64,000 bases of DNA from Scalindua sp964344685 (GCA_964344685.1 CAYFOK010000013.1:1-64000), one strand, 5' to 3'; positions 7,019-17,170 are shown, counted from the first letter of the stretch. Program-made: numbers and translations. The notes: a model not told the origin generated them from the letters alone.

Positions 7019-9700
7019 ATGAGTAAGAAAGCGTTATTGGTAGGAGTTAATAAATATAAATATGTTGGGTCCCTTAATGGATGCGTAAATGATGTACGCA
7101 ACATGGCAGACATCTTGACAAGCTTTTATGATTTTACTCCAGACAATATAAGAACCATTGTGGATGAAAGTGTTACCAGAAACAATCTGATGGATAGACT
7201 TGATTGGCTTATAGATGATGCTCAAGAAGGGGATTTGCTTTTATTCCATTTTGCAGGGCACGGCTCTCAGATACAGGACCGTGATGGTGATGAGCTGGAA
7301 GACTCATTGGATGAAATATTGTGTTTACATGATATGGATTTTAGAAATAGTGATTCATATCTGGTTGATGATGATTTTAACGATATTATTGACAGACTGC
7401 CAAAAGATGTATACCTGACTGTCTGTATTGACGCATGCCACTCAGGCACTGCAACAAGGGATCTAGGCTTATTAACATCAGAGTTGCAAATTCCGTCGGA
7501 AAAGAGGAAAATCCAGCCACGTTATCTAAAACCACCGGCAGACTTAGAATTGAGAAATTATGGTAAAACCTTAAATATTCGTCGTCTGGGTACTAAAGTC
7601 AGGGAAGATAAAAAAAATGCCGTTTCCGATAGTTCAACCAGGGCAAACCATGTTTTACTCGCAGGCTGCATGGATGAACAGACATCTGCTGATGCCTTTC
7701 TTAACAATGATTATAACGGAGCTTTTACATATTACCTTTGTAAAACGATACGTGAGACAAGGGGCGCAATTACATACAAAGATTTGATCAAAAAGGTGCG
7801 GGAGCGTCTTGTATTTAATTCATTTAGCCAAATTCCTCAGCTCAATGGAAATGAAGACTTGATGAAGTCTAACTTCCTTTCCATCCCTGCGAAATATGAA
7901 TTAACCTGTGAAGAGGGCCATCCGCTTGTATGTAAAGAAGGCCATCCCCCAAAAGGATATAAACCTCCGGTTAAACCAGAAAAGGATCAAGACAAAACAA
8001 AGAAACGGCGTAAACCCATCAAGAGAGTGTATATTTCTTCAAAAAAATCAAAACTGGCTATATCCAAGGGTATCATTCTCACATCTGATTCCGGATTTAT
8101 TGGTTCTGTAAGAGATCTCACAAACCTGGCTGTGTTTAATGATGACAAAGGTAAAGATAAAAATAAAAAGAGAAATGTCAGGCGTGATGTACTGGGTGAT
8201 ACTTATAAACCGGAACTTTTGGATATTCTGGAATGTAAAAATACAGGTGATGATAAAGCCACGACTACAAATAAAAAAAAGAATGAAAAGAAAGTATTTG
8301 AGCTAACCAACTTAATTGAATTCCGTCCGGATGAGCAGCGTGCAATTGGTGCTGAGAAAATCTTAGAACCTGTCCCACTTGATGTAAGATGTGGCAAAGA
8401 CGAAGAAGCCGCTCTGCTATCGTTTGAAGATGGTGTCTGGTCATGGCATTTTAAGAATGAGAATAAAGGTGGTCAAAAAACGAGAGGTTTGAAAGATGAA
8501 AACATAAATTCTTTTAATGTTCCGTTTAAGGTGCAGCATAGAACGACAAGAGGTATCTGGAGTAAAGTTGTTTATGTTTTTAAGTTCGCAAAAGACTGGA
8601 TTAAGGATGGGAGTGATACTGCTATTCTGAATATGCTAAGAGCGCATGAAGGAGGAACAATTACTGAAGGAATTAAACTCATTGAACATAACAAAGGCTT
8701 CATTGAAGGTCTGTCTAAAGAAAAAGGATTTTCTAAGTGGGGTAGTATTAAAAGCGATATAAAAAAGAAAAACAGGGCATTGCTCTTTATTCATGGTACG
8801 GCAAGCTCACTTGAAGGCGGTTATGCTGACGTCAATACCAAAATACTGGAAGCGCTTAAAGATAAGTATCCGGTAATTCTGGGTTATGACCACTTTACTC
8901 TGTCCAAGACCCCGGAAGAAAATGCGAAGGACCTTATTAATAATTTAAATAAACTGAAGAAAGCTAATATATTAGATAACAAATTTAAGGTTGATGTAGT
9001 AACGCATAGTCGTGGTGGACTCGTACTGCGTTCATTTGTAGAGCTGATGAAGGGGTGTGATTATGTAGATAATGCGACTATGGTAGCATGTCCTGCCAGC
9101 GGAACAGATCTCGCGAATCCAAGAAAATGGGACTCCCTGGCAAGTATGATCAATCTTCTGTCAAATGTATTTGCTTTTGCGGGCGTAGTTCCTCTGAAAA
9201 TATTCTTCGGTCTTATTGGAGGATTGATAAAATTCGTCTCAAGTAAGGTGAAGGACCAGGATGCTATTCCTGGAATCTGGGCGATGAATCCACATTCAGA
9301 TTTTATTAAAAAACTGAATAAAAACAGTGCTAAGATCGGTGGGAAAGTGATCTATAACACAATTGGTTCTGATTTTGAGCCGTCAGGGTTATTAAGGGGA
9401 GGGGTAAAAGACGATATTGCGGATGGTATAGCGGATGCATTTTTTGGAGACCCTAACGATTTGGTAGTCGATGAGGAAAGGATGAAAGTTAAATGGCCGA
9501 ATGGTATTGCAAGTGGGAAAGTAGACCCAAACTTTAGATTTGAACCGGAAGAACACGTCTATCACTTAAATTATTTTAGACAGGCCGAAACGTACGAGAT
9601 GCTGGGAAAATATTTTGAAGTGGATCTGGATACGGTCATCAAGGAATGTGTGTCAACAAATCTTCTCAGGAGAAATCGTAATAATGTTGGGAGTGTCTGA
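7019..9700 (+). CDS. Caspase-like protease fused to alpha/beta hydrolase
   Basis: An 893-residue fusion. The N-terminal 290 residues are a peptidase C14 (metacaspase-type) domain. It starts with KKALLVGVNKY, has the catalytic histidine in HFAGHGSQ (H81) and the nucleophile in CIDACHSGT (C140), with acidic S1-pocket residues after each. A lysine-rich linker (about 320-440) and a short beta-rich segment follow. The C-terminal part from about 585 is an alpha/beta hydrolase: oxyanion-hole LLFIHGTAS near 590 and nucleophile elbow THSRGG with S664. A likely catalytic histidine lies in EEHVYHLNYF near the end. The hydrolase resembles PGAP1/lipase-like proteins. No signal peptide is seen, so the protein should be cytoplasmic. 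AAAGGAG upstream fixes the ATG at 7019. It opens the co-oriented block to 20725, so joint action with the CHAT lipoprotein is inferred. Confidence 0.85.
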   Translation: MSKKALLVGVNKYKYVGSLNGCVNDVRNMADILTSFYDFTPDNIRTIVDESVTRNNLMDRLDWLIDDAQEGDLLLFHFAGHGSQIQDRDGDELEDSLDEILCLHDMDFRNSDSYLVDDDFNDIIDRLPKDVYLTVCIDACHSGTATRDLGLLTSELQIPSEKRKIQPRYLKPPADLELRNYGKTLNIRRLGTKVREDKKNAVSDSSTRANHVLLAGCMDEQTSADAFLNNDYNGAFTYYLCKTIRETRGAITYKDLIKKVRERLVFNSFSQIPQLNGNEDLMKSNFLSIPAKYELTCEEGHPLVCKEGHPPKGYKPPVKPEKDQDKTKKRRKPIKRVYISSKKSKLAISKGIILTSDSGFIGSVRDLTNLAVFNDDKGKDKNKKRNVRRDVLGDTYKPELLDILECKNTGDDKATTTNKKKNEKKVFELTNLIEFRPDEQRAIGAEKILEPVPLDVRCGKDEEAALLSFEDGVWSWHFKNENKGGQKTRGLKDENINSFNVPFKVQHRTTRGIWSKVVYVFKFAKDWIKDGSDTAILNMLRAHEGGTITEGIKLIEHNKGFIEGLSKEKGFSKWGSIKSDIKKKNRALLFIHGTASSLEGGYADVNTKILEALKDKYPVILGYDHFTLSKTPEENAKDLINNLNKLKKANILDNKFKVDVVTHSRGGLVLRSFVELMKGCDYVDNATMVACPASGTDLANPRKWDSLASMINLLSNVFAFAGVVPLKIFFGLIGGLIKFVSSKVKDQDAIPGIWAMNPHSDFIKKLNKNSAKIGGKVIYNTIGSDFEPSGLLRGGVKDDIADGIADAFFGDPNDLVVDEERMKVKWPNGIASGKVDPNFRFEPEEHVYHLNYFRQAETYEMLGKYFEVDLDTVIKECVSTNLLRRNRNNVGSV

Positions 9701-9826
9701 ATCAGGGAAACAATAGCCTCTTGAATTTGAAATTCAATATATAAAGTTTATTGTTGGAGACAGTAAATAATTTAACTAAATGAATATTTTAACTCAGCCC
9801 GTTATATCAAATATGGGGGATTTTTA

Positions 9827-12800
9827 ATGTTTCACATTATAAGTAATGTCAAATTTCAATACCTATTAGTTAGCCTGATATTTATAACCGGAACGATAGG
9901 GTGTGCTACATCTCAATATGAAACTAGATCAGCGCCTACTCAAAAGGATAGTGAGGTTGTTCACGGAATACAAATAGAGAAACAGTCTATTCCTTCTGTG
10001 GAAGATATGAAGACTGCTACGGGTATGATTACTAAAGATCGTGATAAGGAAGATATAAGAATTGAAGATTTAGCAGTTGCGGTGCCTAAGGATAGTGGTA
10101 AGAAGATGACGGCCAATATGGGATCTGTTACGATGGACAGGGCTGGAATCAAAGGTAAGGTGGCAAACAATGCCAAAAGTAAGGGGCTGGGGCAAGTGGT
10201 TATCAAGAGACAGCCTGAACTCACTGCAGATGCAAAAAGTGATGTAATGTTACCGAACAGGTCCATATCGACGACAAAAGAGAAACAAAGTAAATCAGTT
10301 ACTGCAGCCTTACCTTCTCGCTCTCGTTCGAAAGATCTTCATGAACGTATGAAAAAAGATGATGTTCGTGCTTCACGTGCCGCCAGGAAGAAATATTTAG
10401 AAGGTCTTTCAGATGAATCCCGACTGGAGGAAGCTGAAGATGAAGACGGCATGGTAGAGCAGGAGCAAATAGCAATTAGTAATTATGGAGATGGAGATGA
10501 TGATTCTGCTTTATTAGAACGTTCAATAATGAGTGATCTAGAAATTACTAAAGGAGCTGCAGCTGAGGGAGAATCCGAGGGCGAATCCGAAGAAGAGCGC
10601 GAAAGTGTATACAAGGAGAGGCTCAAAATCAGATCTGTAGACTCCGAAGCAGGATACTATTCAGAAGACATGAATTACCCAAGATCTGGGGCTGGATCAT
10701 CCAGTCCTAAAGGGGCAGAAGGTGAATACGAAAGCCCAAGCGTTGCCACCGAAGCTGTACCAGAAGCCAGATACGCTCCGGAAGATGCACCCGGAGCGCA
10801 TTACGATCGAGATGATGATATGCTTTATTCAGTAGAAAGTCCTGACATGGAAACGTCATCACCCCCTGTGGCGTTGTCTCCTCCGGACTTTAGCGGGAGA
10901 GCAGGTAGGGCTCCATCTTCTGTATATGATGAGGAAGATATTGTACATCGTGATACGGTTAGAAGTGGATCTCAAAGGGAGCGGACTTCATATGAATCTC
11001 GTCGAAAAGAAGAGGCTGAACGGGAAGATGAAATGCATTATTCAGAAGAACATTTAGATATCTATACTGCTATGCCATCAATGCCTGGAACAAGAGAATA
11101 TGTTGCTAAAGAGGGTGAATCCGAAGGCGAATCCGTACGGGAAGAAGAAGCTGACGAAGAAGTGACGGCTAGTGAAACAACTACCGTAGAACGCTACCCG
11201 ACTATGAAATTTACTAATGAAGAAAAAGAGGAAATAAATAAGATTGAGATTGGAAAAGTGCTTACCGTAAAGGTTTCATTGACTAAGGAGATTGAGACAC
11301 TAGAAGTTGTAATTACAGAAGGAGGATCTGACAAATTAAGAATGCCACTTCCACTTCCAGAAGGAGAGAAATGGGAGATAGGTGTTGACCTGGCAACCGA
11401 TGGCTTTACATTCAAGGATGGTATAAACAGCAAATCAATTACGTTACCAAAGAATGGAAATTCTACAATTGCTGAATTCGAGCTACTACCAAAGGTGACT
11501 GCAACACGTCAGAATATTTCTACAATTTGTGCTACTTTATTTCATCGAAATAAACGTATAGGAAAATTCGTACGTAATGTGATTGTAATAAATCCGTCTA
11601 TTGAAGCAGAACACGAAACAAGTGCAGACAGTATGATTGCATTAAAGCCTCAAAAAAGGAAGCCTATATCAGTGCCTGATAGTCAGACTGACCCAGATAC
11701 TGAAATAGATCTAACCGTTATCATTTATGAAAAATTAGGTCGGATTACAATTGATTCACGTTATTTTAAAAGATTTAATGTTCCTTATTCCAGTGATCCA
11801 GGTTTATCAAAGTGGGTTAATCAAAAATATTCCAAGATTTATAAATGTGATAAAAAAAAATCTATAGGTCGTCTTGAGAAAATTGGCGAGGAACTCTATA
11901 AAAATCATGCTCCTGCTGCTTTCAAAAAAGCTTTTTGGAAATTAATGGATGATCATAAAGACAATTTTAAAACCATTCAAATATGTTCCGATAATCCAAT
12001 AATACCATGGGAGCTAATGCGTCCAACCCGTGGGTCTGACGTCTGTGAAGCACTTGGATTGACATTTGACATTTCAAGATGGTATGAGGAATATAGCGAT
12101 GAAATTGTACCTATTGCACCAAACTCAATTAAATTTGACCGGCTTTCATTGATTGCACCTGAATATAAAGGGAGGTTTGCATTGCCTGAACAAAAGAATG
12201 AGATCAAGGAGATTAAAACGATAAGTGGTTATGATAGAGTAGTTGCTAATTACAGTACAATAAAGGAATTATTTGAGAACTTGCCACGGGGGATTGTCCA
12301 TTTTACTGGACATGGTGCAGTGGAAGGGGACGAAGTATTAGTAGAAATAGAGGGTGAGGAAGATGATACGGTGGCAGATGACTTATTTGCAGACGATTTA
12401 GATGATGTGAATGATACAGAAAGTGAGCTGTTCAGAATTCAAGACTATGCAATTCTGCTAGATGAAAATGAAATTTTTGACCTGGATGACTGGAGTCCTG
12501 GCAAAGGTGCAAACAAAGGTGCAAATCCATTGCTTTTCTTTAATGCATGCGAAATCGGAAAGGCATATAGAGTTACTAATTTTGTAGATGGTTGGGCTCC
12601 TGCATTTCTTGAAGGAGGAGCAAGCGGCTATATAGGAGGGCTTTGGCCTCTTAGAGACAAAAGTTCGGCAGAATTTGCAATACAGTTCTATCAAAAATTA
12701 AAGGAGCGTCTTGAAGAAGAGGGTTCAGCAGTAATCTCGCAAATATTAAGGGAAACTCGTAGTGAGTTTCTAAAAAATAAAGACACTACATTTATGGCAT

Positions 12801-12850
12801 ACATCTTGTACGGTGACCCAAATCTCACAGTTGTAAAACGGGGTGAATAG
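9827..12850 (+). CDS. CHAT-domain (caspase-fold) lipoprotein
   Basis: A 1007-residue predicted lipoprotein. The signal ends in the lipobox TIGC (C26). Residues about 190-470 are low-complexity and acidic (Glu, Ser, Asp), with the motif EGESEGES occurring twice, and probably form a long flexible spacer. A beta-rich segment near 480-600 precedes the conserved pre-CHAT region ending in IPWELM (about 725). The C-terminal CHAT domain, a caspase relative, has its histidine in HFTGHG (H829) and its cysteine in FFNACEIG (C908), so both catalytic residues are intact. A D-rich insert lies between them. Export with an active caspase-type site would put a protease in the periplasm or on a membrane face, apart from the cytoplasmic caspase encoded 126 bases upstream. 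Substrate is unknown; the block context suggests a joint signalling or cell-death role. Confidence 0.82.
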   Translation: MFHIISNVKFQYLLVSLIFITGTIGCATSQYETRSAPTQKDSEVVHGIQIEKQSIPSVEDMKTATGMITKDRDKEDIRIEDLAVAVPKDSGKKMTANMGSVTMDRAGIKGKVANNAKSKGLGQVVIKRQPELTADAKSDVMLPNRSISTTKEKQSKSVTAALPSRSRSKDLHERMKKDDVRASRAARKKYLEGLSDESRLEEAEDEDGMVEQEQIAISNYGDGDDDSALLERSIMSDLEITKGAAAEGESEGESEEERESVYKERLKIRSVDSEAGYYSEDMNYPRSGAGSSSPKGAEGEYESPSVATEAVPEARYAPEDAPGAHYDRDDDMLYSVESPDMETSSPPVALSPPDFSGRAGRAPSSVYDEEDIVHRDTVRSGSQRERTSYESRRKEEAEREDEMHYSEEHLDIYTAMPSMPGTREYVAKEGESEGESVREEEADEEVTASETTTVERYPTMKFTNEEKEEINKIEIGKVLTVKVSLTKEIETLEVVITEGGSDKLRMPLPLPEGEKWEIGVDLATDGFTFKDGINSKSITLPKNGNSTIAEFELLPKVTATRQNISTICATLFHRNKRIGKFVRNVIVINPSIEAEHETSADSMIALKPQKRKPISVPDSQTDPDTEIDLTVIIYEKLGRITIDSRYFKRFNVPYSSDPGLSKWVNQKYSKIYKCDKKKSIGRLEKIGEELYKNHAPAAFKKAFWKLMDDHKDNFKTIQICSDNPIIPWELMRPTRGSDVCEALGLTFDISRWYEEYSDEIVPIAPNSIKFDRLSLIAPEYKGRFALPEQKNEIKEIKTISGYDRVVANYSTIKELFENLPRGIVHFTGHGAVEGDEVLVEIEGEEDDTVADDLFADDLDDVNDTESELFRIQDYAILLDENEIFDLDDWSPGKGANKGANPLLFFNACEIGKAYRVTNFVDGWAPAFLEGGASGYIGGLWPLRDKSSAEFAIQFYQKLKERLEEEGSAVISQILRETRSEFLKNKDTTFMAYILYGDPNLTVVKRGE

Positions 12851-13069
12851 ATAACAACAGAAGTTCTATCAAAACTGATATTTTAGAAAAGATAATCAAA
12901 TGATAGTTGTTTATTTAGAGCATTACTTATTTTTATTATAATAATTAAGCCAGTGGATTGTTTATGATGGGAGGGTGATAAATTGCATGATTAGTTTATA
13001 GCTATTGTTCATGGATTACTATTTACAATATTTTATTATTTAATAATAACAAAATGAAAGGGATAAATA

Positions 13070-13900
13070 ATGTTAAAGAAAAAGTATATCTTGTTTGTTT
13101 TATTATGTATTCCAGTGGTATTGAATTCGTGTATATTTTCTAGTAAAAAGAAACCTAGTGCTAAGCTCAATTCATTTTTTGAGGTACAGAAGAACTATGC
13201 AGAAGTACTTGATGAATATGCCGGAGGGCCAAAAGTCACTATTGTTCCCATTAATGGTATAATATATCCTATCGGAACTGTGTTAGCGCAAGGTACAAAT
13301 AGCCCAATAACTAAGAAATGTATTTTTTCTGGTAATGAAGTAAGTGAACTACCCTTTTCACAACAACCATCGATTAACTTTGATAACAACTTTAATGCAA
13401 GTGCAAAGATGCCAGGTGTAGTAGAGAAAGCATTGGGTGGATTTTTTGGTTTGGCAGGAAATATAACGAAAACCAAATCCATGACATTAAGTTACGCCGA
13501 TTTATCCAGTGCAATTGTTGATGAAGATATAATGGAGGACAAGCTTCTCTCTAGTGAATGTTCGGGTTCCGTAAGTGGTAAGAAAATAACAGTAATAAGG
13601 GGTCATATATCTGGAAAACTAAAAACCACATCAAGCTCAAAAATAGATGTAGGCGCTGATGTGAAAATCCTGGAATCAGAAGGAATGAAGTTTAAGTATG
13701 ACAACAAGGGAGGTTATGAATTGTTACAGGAAGAATCTGTACCAAGGTTTTATGTTTTATGTGACGTTGATATGACTGGGGTTGAACGATTTCGAGAAGC
13801 CGCTTTTGAAGGGGCTGGAGCTCCAAGAGGGGTATCACCAAGCCTTACATGGACAAAGCCAGAAGCCGGTATAATTGAAAAGTTTGATATTCCGGAATAA
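13070..13900 (+). CDS. Beta-rich lipoprotein of unknown family
   Basis: A 276-residue predicted lipoprotein with signal residues 1-20 and lipobox LNSC (C21). I cannot assign a family. The mature protein has no membrane helix. Alternating beta patterns, a glycine-rich stretch (GGFFGLAGN near 123-131), the segment TKTKSMTLSYADLSSAIVDE and the segment GKKITVIRGHISGKLK follow one another. This order is loosely reminiscent of bacterial gasdermins, which also sit beside caspase-like proteases and have a lipidated N-terminal cysteine. The match is impressionistic, and gasdermins are cytoplasmic whereas this protein has an export signal. The ATG at 13070 is preceded by AAAGGGA. A strong hairpin follows the gene. 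Confidence 0.6.
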   Translation: MLKKKYILFVLLCIPVVLNSCIFSSKKKPSAKLNSFFEVQKNYAEVLDEYAGGPKVTIVPINGIIYPIGTVLAQGTNSPITKKCIFSGNEVSELPFSQQPSINFDNNFNASAKMPGVVEKALGGFFGLAGNITKTKSMTLSYADLSSAIVDEDIMEDKLLSSECSGSVSGKKITVIRGHISGKLKTTSSSKIDVGADVKILESEGMKFKYDNKGGYELLQEESVPRFYVLCDVDMTGVERFREAAFEGAGAPRGVSPSLTWTKPEAGIIEKFDIPE

Positions 13901-13931
13901 TATCAAAAGATAGTAAAATCAGAATGATTCA

Positions 13932-13969
13932 AAATTGTAGTCCCATGCATCAGTATGGGACTACAATTT
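13932..13969. terminator. 15-bp perfect hairpin after the beta-rich lipoprotein gene
   Basis: AAATTGTAGTCCCAT and ATGGGACTACAATTT pair perfectly around an eight-base loop, 32 bases after the stop codon. There is no T-run, but the A-rich 5' flank and position fit a terminator or an mRNA 3'-end stabiliser. Confidence 0.6.
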
Positions 13970-14174
13970 CAAAAAGCTGTAATGAAGAGCTTATAATTTT
14001 TAAGAAGTGAAGGTCGACAGAGAATATAAACAAAAAATTAAGATACTGGTTTATTATTTCAAAATTGTGGTAAATGCACTTTGACAGTCACAAGGAATTC
14101 AGTAGTATGATTAGATGAAATAAGCAAAATAACGATAGAATTAATATTATTGGTTTCAGAGAAAGGTAAATGAG

Positions 14175-15701
14175 GTGAAAAGCAGACTCATATTATTTGT
14201 TCCTATATTAGTAATGTTATTCTCTATGTTTGGTTGTGCTCATCATTATACCTATAACTTTCCAAAACGTTTGGAAATAGTAGAGAACGATGGTGATATA
14301 TTGGAATTGAATATGAACGAGTTGGCTAAAGAAGGCGAAAAATACTATGTAAGAGCTTCAGTAAACGGAAAGATACAGGAACTGGATAGAACAATTACAG
14401 ACCCCGAAAAAATAATTTTCCTTGTTAATAAAACAGGGAAACATACATTTACTTTTTATAACGAAGACCCGGAAATTAATTCTCATAGCAAAATATGGGA
14501 ACAGGATGTTTTTGTTATAAAAAAAGACTCCAAAGGTCTTTCGAAAGATGAAATTGATAAACTGGCACTGAAATATGCACCTATTGCCTTATTAGATGGG
14601 GAAGAAGAGTATTTACCGGCATCTATTGCATATTTACAAAACTGGGATGACAATACAAACCAACCGATTGATGATTGTAACGTGGATGTGACCTTAAAAA
14701 TTCCAGGTATAGAAAAGATATCATTCCCATACAATAAACTAGCTGAAGTACTTCCTTATAACTCACATAATGAGGCTATACTGGATACAATCGGTATTAA
14801 TCTTCTCAAATTCTTTGCTCGAAAGACTAAAAGAGATGCCCTCAAAGGAAGGAAGGGAGATTCTGAAAATATCACTATTTATTACTCTTATATTCCAAAC
14901 TCTGAAAAATCAGATCAAATCGTCATTAATTATCACTTCCTTTATGCCTATGATCCTAAAATGGAGGCTGAAGATGATAAGAAAAAGTTTTCTCATGTTT
15001 TTGATCGTGAAAGTATGAGCCTTGTCTTCCATTGGGATAAGAACAGGGTGACTAGTATTCCTGATAACTCAGATGTATCAGGAGCTTCTCTAAATCCAAG
15101 GCCGGAATATATTATATTTGGAGCACATGTCACAGGGCAAAACATTTATTTGATTGATGATGAGAACATTCCGCAGGAGTCAATTGATGGGAAGAAGAGG
15201 TTCAAGCCAACTGATAATGATAAGTTGCAAGTATGGACTGCTCCACGCATTAAAGTCAAATGGAAAGATGTTGTTAAAATTAAGAGTCATCCCACTGTTG
15301 CGGTTGCACGTGGGTCACATGCTCTCTATCCGATACCCGGATGGTATTATGTAAAGCAGACGAGATTGCTGGAGCCTGCAATGGGTGATAAAGCAATAGT
15401 GGCGTCTCACATTACTCTATCTGGTACAACTAAACAAGAATTTAAAAAGGTATTTACTTATGAATTAAAGGATCTAGAGCTCGGGTCTATTAATAGCACT
15501 AAGGATTCATGGAATCGCCTTCTTGCCTTTAGTGGATATCTGGTAGATATAGTTGTGATGAAAGGTGCAAGATTTCCTCCATTTACAGAACGAGAGACGG
15601 ATATAAATAAATGGGTAAACGGAGATATTCCTGTTTGGGACAGCACAAGGATATCTGATGAGTCAACGCAACGGATAAACCGTTTAACGAACCACAATTG
15701 A
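14175..15701 (+). CDS. NPP1/Vps62-like lipoprotein
   Basis: A 508-residue protein with a hydrophobic signal ending FGC (C21), a less than ideal lipobox. The middle and end resemble the Vps62/NPP1 group: LALKYAPIALLDGEEEYLPA near 130, then HPTVAVARGSHALYP near 375. That GSHA.YP signature is found in necrosis-inducing NPP1-like and Vps62 proteins. The HE.DWE metal-site motif of true NPP1 proteins is not seen in its usual form, so cytolytic activity should not be assumed. The GTG start at 14175 follows GAGAAAGG by about 9 bases. It lies in the caspase/CHAT block, separated from the gene before by a hairpin and from the gene after by about 210 bases holding a decayed reading frame. Confidence 0.55.
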   Translation: MKSRLILFVPILVMLFSMFGCAHHYTYNFPKRLEIVENDGDILELNMNELAKEGEKYYVRASVNGKIQELDRTITDPEKIIFLVNKTGKHTFTFYNEDPEINSHSKIWEQDVFVIKKDSKGLSKDEIDKLALKYAPIALLDGEEEYLPASIAYLQNWDDNTNQPIDDCNVDVTLKIPGIEKISFPYNKLAEVLPYNSHNEAILDTIGINLLKFFARKTKRDALKGRKGDSENITIYYSYIPNSEKSDQIVINYHFLYAYDPKMEAEDDKKKFSHVFDRESMSLVFHWDKNRVTSIPDNSDVSGASLNPRPEYIIFGAHVTGQNIYLIDDENIPQESIDGKKRFKPTDNDKLQVWTAPRIKVKWKDVVKIKSHPTVAVARGSHALYPIPGWYYVKQTRLLEPAMGDKAIVASHITLSGTTKQEFKKVFTYELKDLELGSINSTKDSWNRLLAFSGYLVDIVVMKGARFPPFTERETDINKWVNGDIPVWDSTRISDESTQRINRLTNHN

Positions 15702-15702
15702 C

Positions 15703-15885
15703 CAATTTCTTTCGAGTGCCCAGTTGAGAACACTAAGAGTTGGTGAGTCTGTTATCTTCAATGTTAACTCAAATGAACAATAGAGATGTACCGAAGATCT
15801 AACAAGGTGGAAGAAAACGGCTTTTGAAATTTTAGAATCTAATAGACAAAGTCCAGATCCTGATTGGATAAACTGTTTGCGATGA
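15703..15885 (+). pseudogene. Possible decayed gene fragment
   Basis: One frame runs 60 codons from 15703 to a TGA at 15883, interrupted only by a TAG at 15781. The second half reads RWKKTAFEILESNRQSPDPD, which looks like ordinary protein sequence. No start codon or family is evident. It may be the tail of a former gene of the block, or chance. Confidence 0.3.
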
Positions 15886-15910
15886 AAATCTGAATAACAG
15901 GAGAAAGATT

Positions 15911-17137
15911 ATGGCAAAAGAAAAAGTAAAGATATTTATGTCTGACATGCATCTTGGTGACGGTGGACTTGCTGATGATTTTACTCCGGAAAAAGAAGCA
16001 ACCTTTGTAAAAATTGTAAATGAACTGTTACAGGCTTATGGCAAAGGCAGCGAACTTATTATGCTGGGTGATATCTTTGATGTAATTGAACAGAAGGAGG
16101 AAAATCCTGAAAAGGCTATGAAAATATCTATCTCCGTACATAATAAGTTCGTTAGTGCCCTTAGAAGCTGGTTAAGGAGAGGTAACAAGTTGTTTTATAT
16201 AACCGGAAACCATGATCATGCGTTGCGTAGGGCTAATGTAGTCAAGGTTCTTGCAGATAAACTCCTGGAGAAAACAAAGGCGACAGACAGGGACATTCCG
16301 TGGGGGCGCTTTGTAGTAGATGACTGGTACGCATCAAAGAGATATAAGATTTATGCAGAACATGGAAACAGGTTTGATCCCACCAATAATCATGGAGGGC
16401 TGGAGGATTGCTTTGGTGATAAACTTGTTCGGAGAGTATTAAGGCCACTGGAAGCAGCTATGCTCCAGAATCAGTATGCGACCTCGAAACCATGGAGTGC
16501 TCCGGACGGATGGCCGGGGAAAGATATGTTTTCAATTCTGGACAATATAAGGCCGCGCGAAAACATTATGGACTTTATAGATCATCTTGTTGACAAAGGA
16601 TATCTGAAAGGCGATTTCACTGATAACTTTAAGAACAAGGTTGTGGATTTATACAAAGAACATCCTGATCCCGATTGGATCACTTCTCTATTCGCTCATA
16701 ACGAATTTCTAAGATTTATGATTACAGATAAAACGTTTAAAAAAAAACTGAGAGAGAGCTATAAACCATACCGTAAGAGTGCCAGTGTATTTGTGCAGAG
16801 CGAGGGTCTTCATCTTCGCGATCTCAGTTTTAAACCGGACTATGTGATTATGGGCCATACACATTTCCTGGATAAATATAAGATAGGTATAAAGTCCCTG
16901 TATCTAAATCTCTCTTCCTGGCTTGATACGATATGTGTCAAGATTAAGAAGGGAAAGATGTCCTTTAATGTGGATAAAAACTGCCCTTTCCTTGTTTTTT
17001 CATGCAATAGTAATAACAAAGTAAAGTATCAGCTTTATAACTCATCACTGCAGAACAAGATTAAATTTCCTATAACTGAAAAACCAGTTGAGGATGAGGA
17101 TCCGTCTGATGTTAGACATGTTCTGTTCACTGATTGA
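15911..17137 (+). CDS. Calcineurin-like metallophosphoesterase
   Basis: A 408-residue soluble protein with the full dinuclear-metal signature of the calcineurin-like superfamily. It has SDMHLGD (D12, H14), LGDIFD (D54), GNHDH (N100, H101), AEHGNRFDP in the middle and MGHTH towards the end. It is longer than LpxH (about 240 residues), with an inserted helical region between residues 190 and 290. Possible substrates include phospholipid head groups, nucleotides or cyclic nucleotides; none can be chosen from sequence. No signal peptide is present. GGAGAAAG precedes the ATG. Only 33 bases separate it from the membrane protein downstream, so the two are probably cotranscribed, and the enzyme may be its cytoplasmic partner. 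Confidence 0.85.
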   Translation: MAKEKVKIFMSDMHLGDGGLADDFTPEKEATFVKIVNELLQAYGKGSELIMLGDIFDVIEQKEENPEKAMKISISVHNKFVSALRSWLRRGNKLFYITGNHDHALRRANVVKVLADKLLEKTKATDRDIPWGRFVVDDWYASKRYKIYAEHGNRFDPTNNHGGLEDCFGDKLVRRVLRPLEAAMLQNQYATSKPWSAPDGWPGKDMFSILDNIRPRENIMDFIDHLVDKGYLKGDFTDNFKNKVVDLYKEHPDPDWITSLFAHNEFLRFMITDKTFKKKLRESYKPYRKSASVFVQSEGLHLRDLSFKPDYVIMGHTHFLDKYKIGIKSLYLNLSSWLDTICVKIKKGKMSFNVDKNCPFLVFSCNSNNKVKYQLYNSSLQNKIKFPITEKPVEDEDPSDVRHVLFTD

Positions 17138-17170
17138 AATTATTTATTAACTGACTTTTAAAGTATTATC

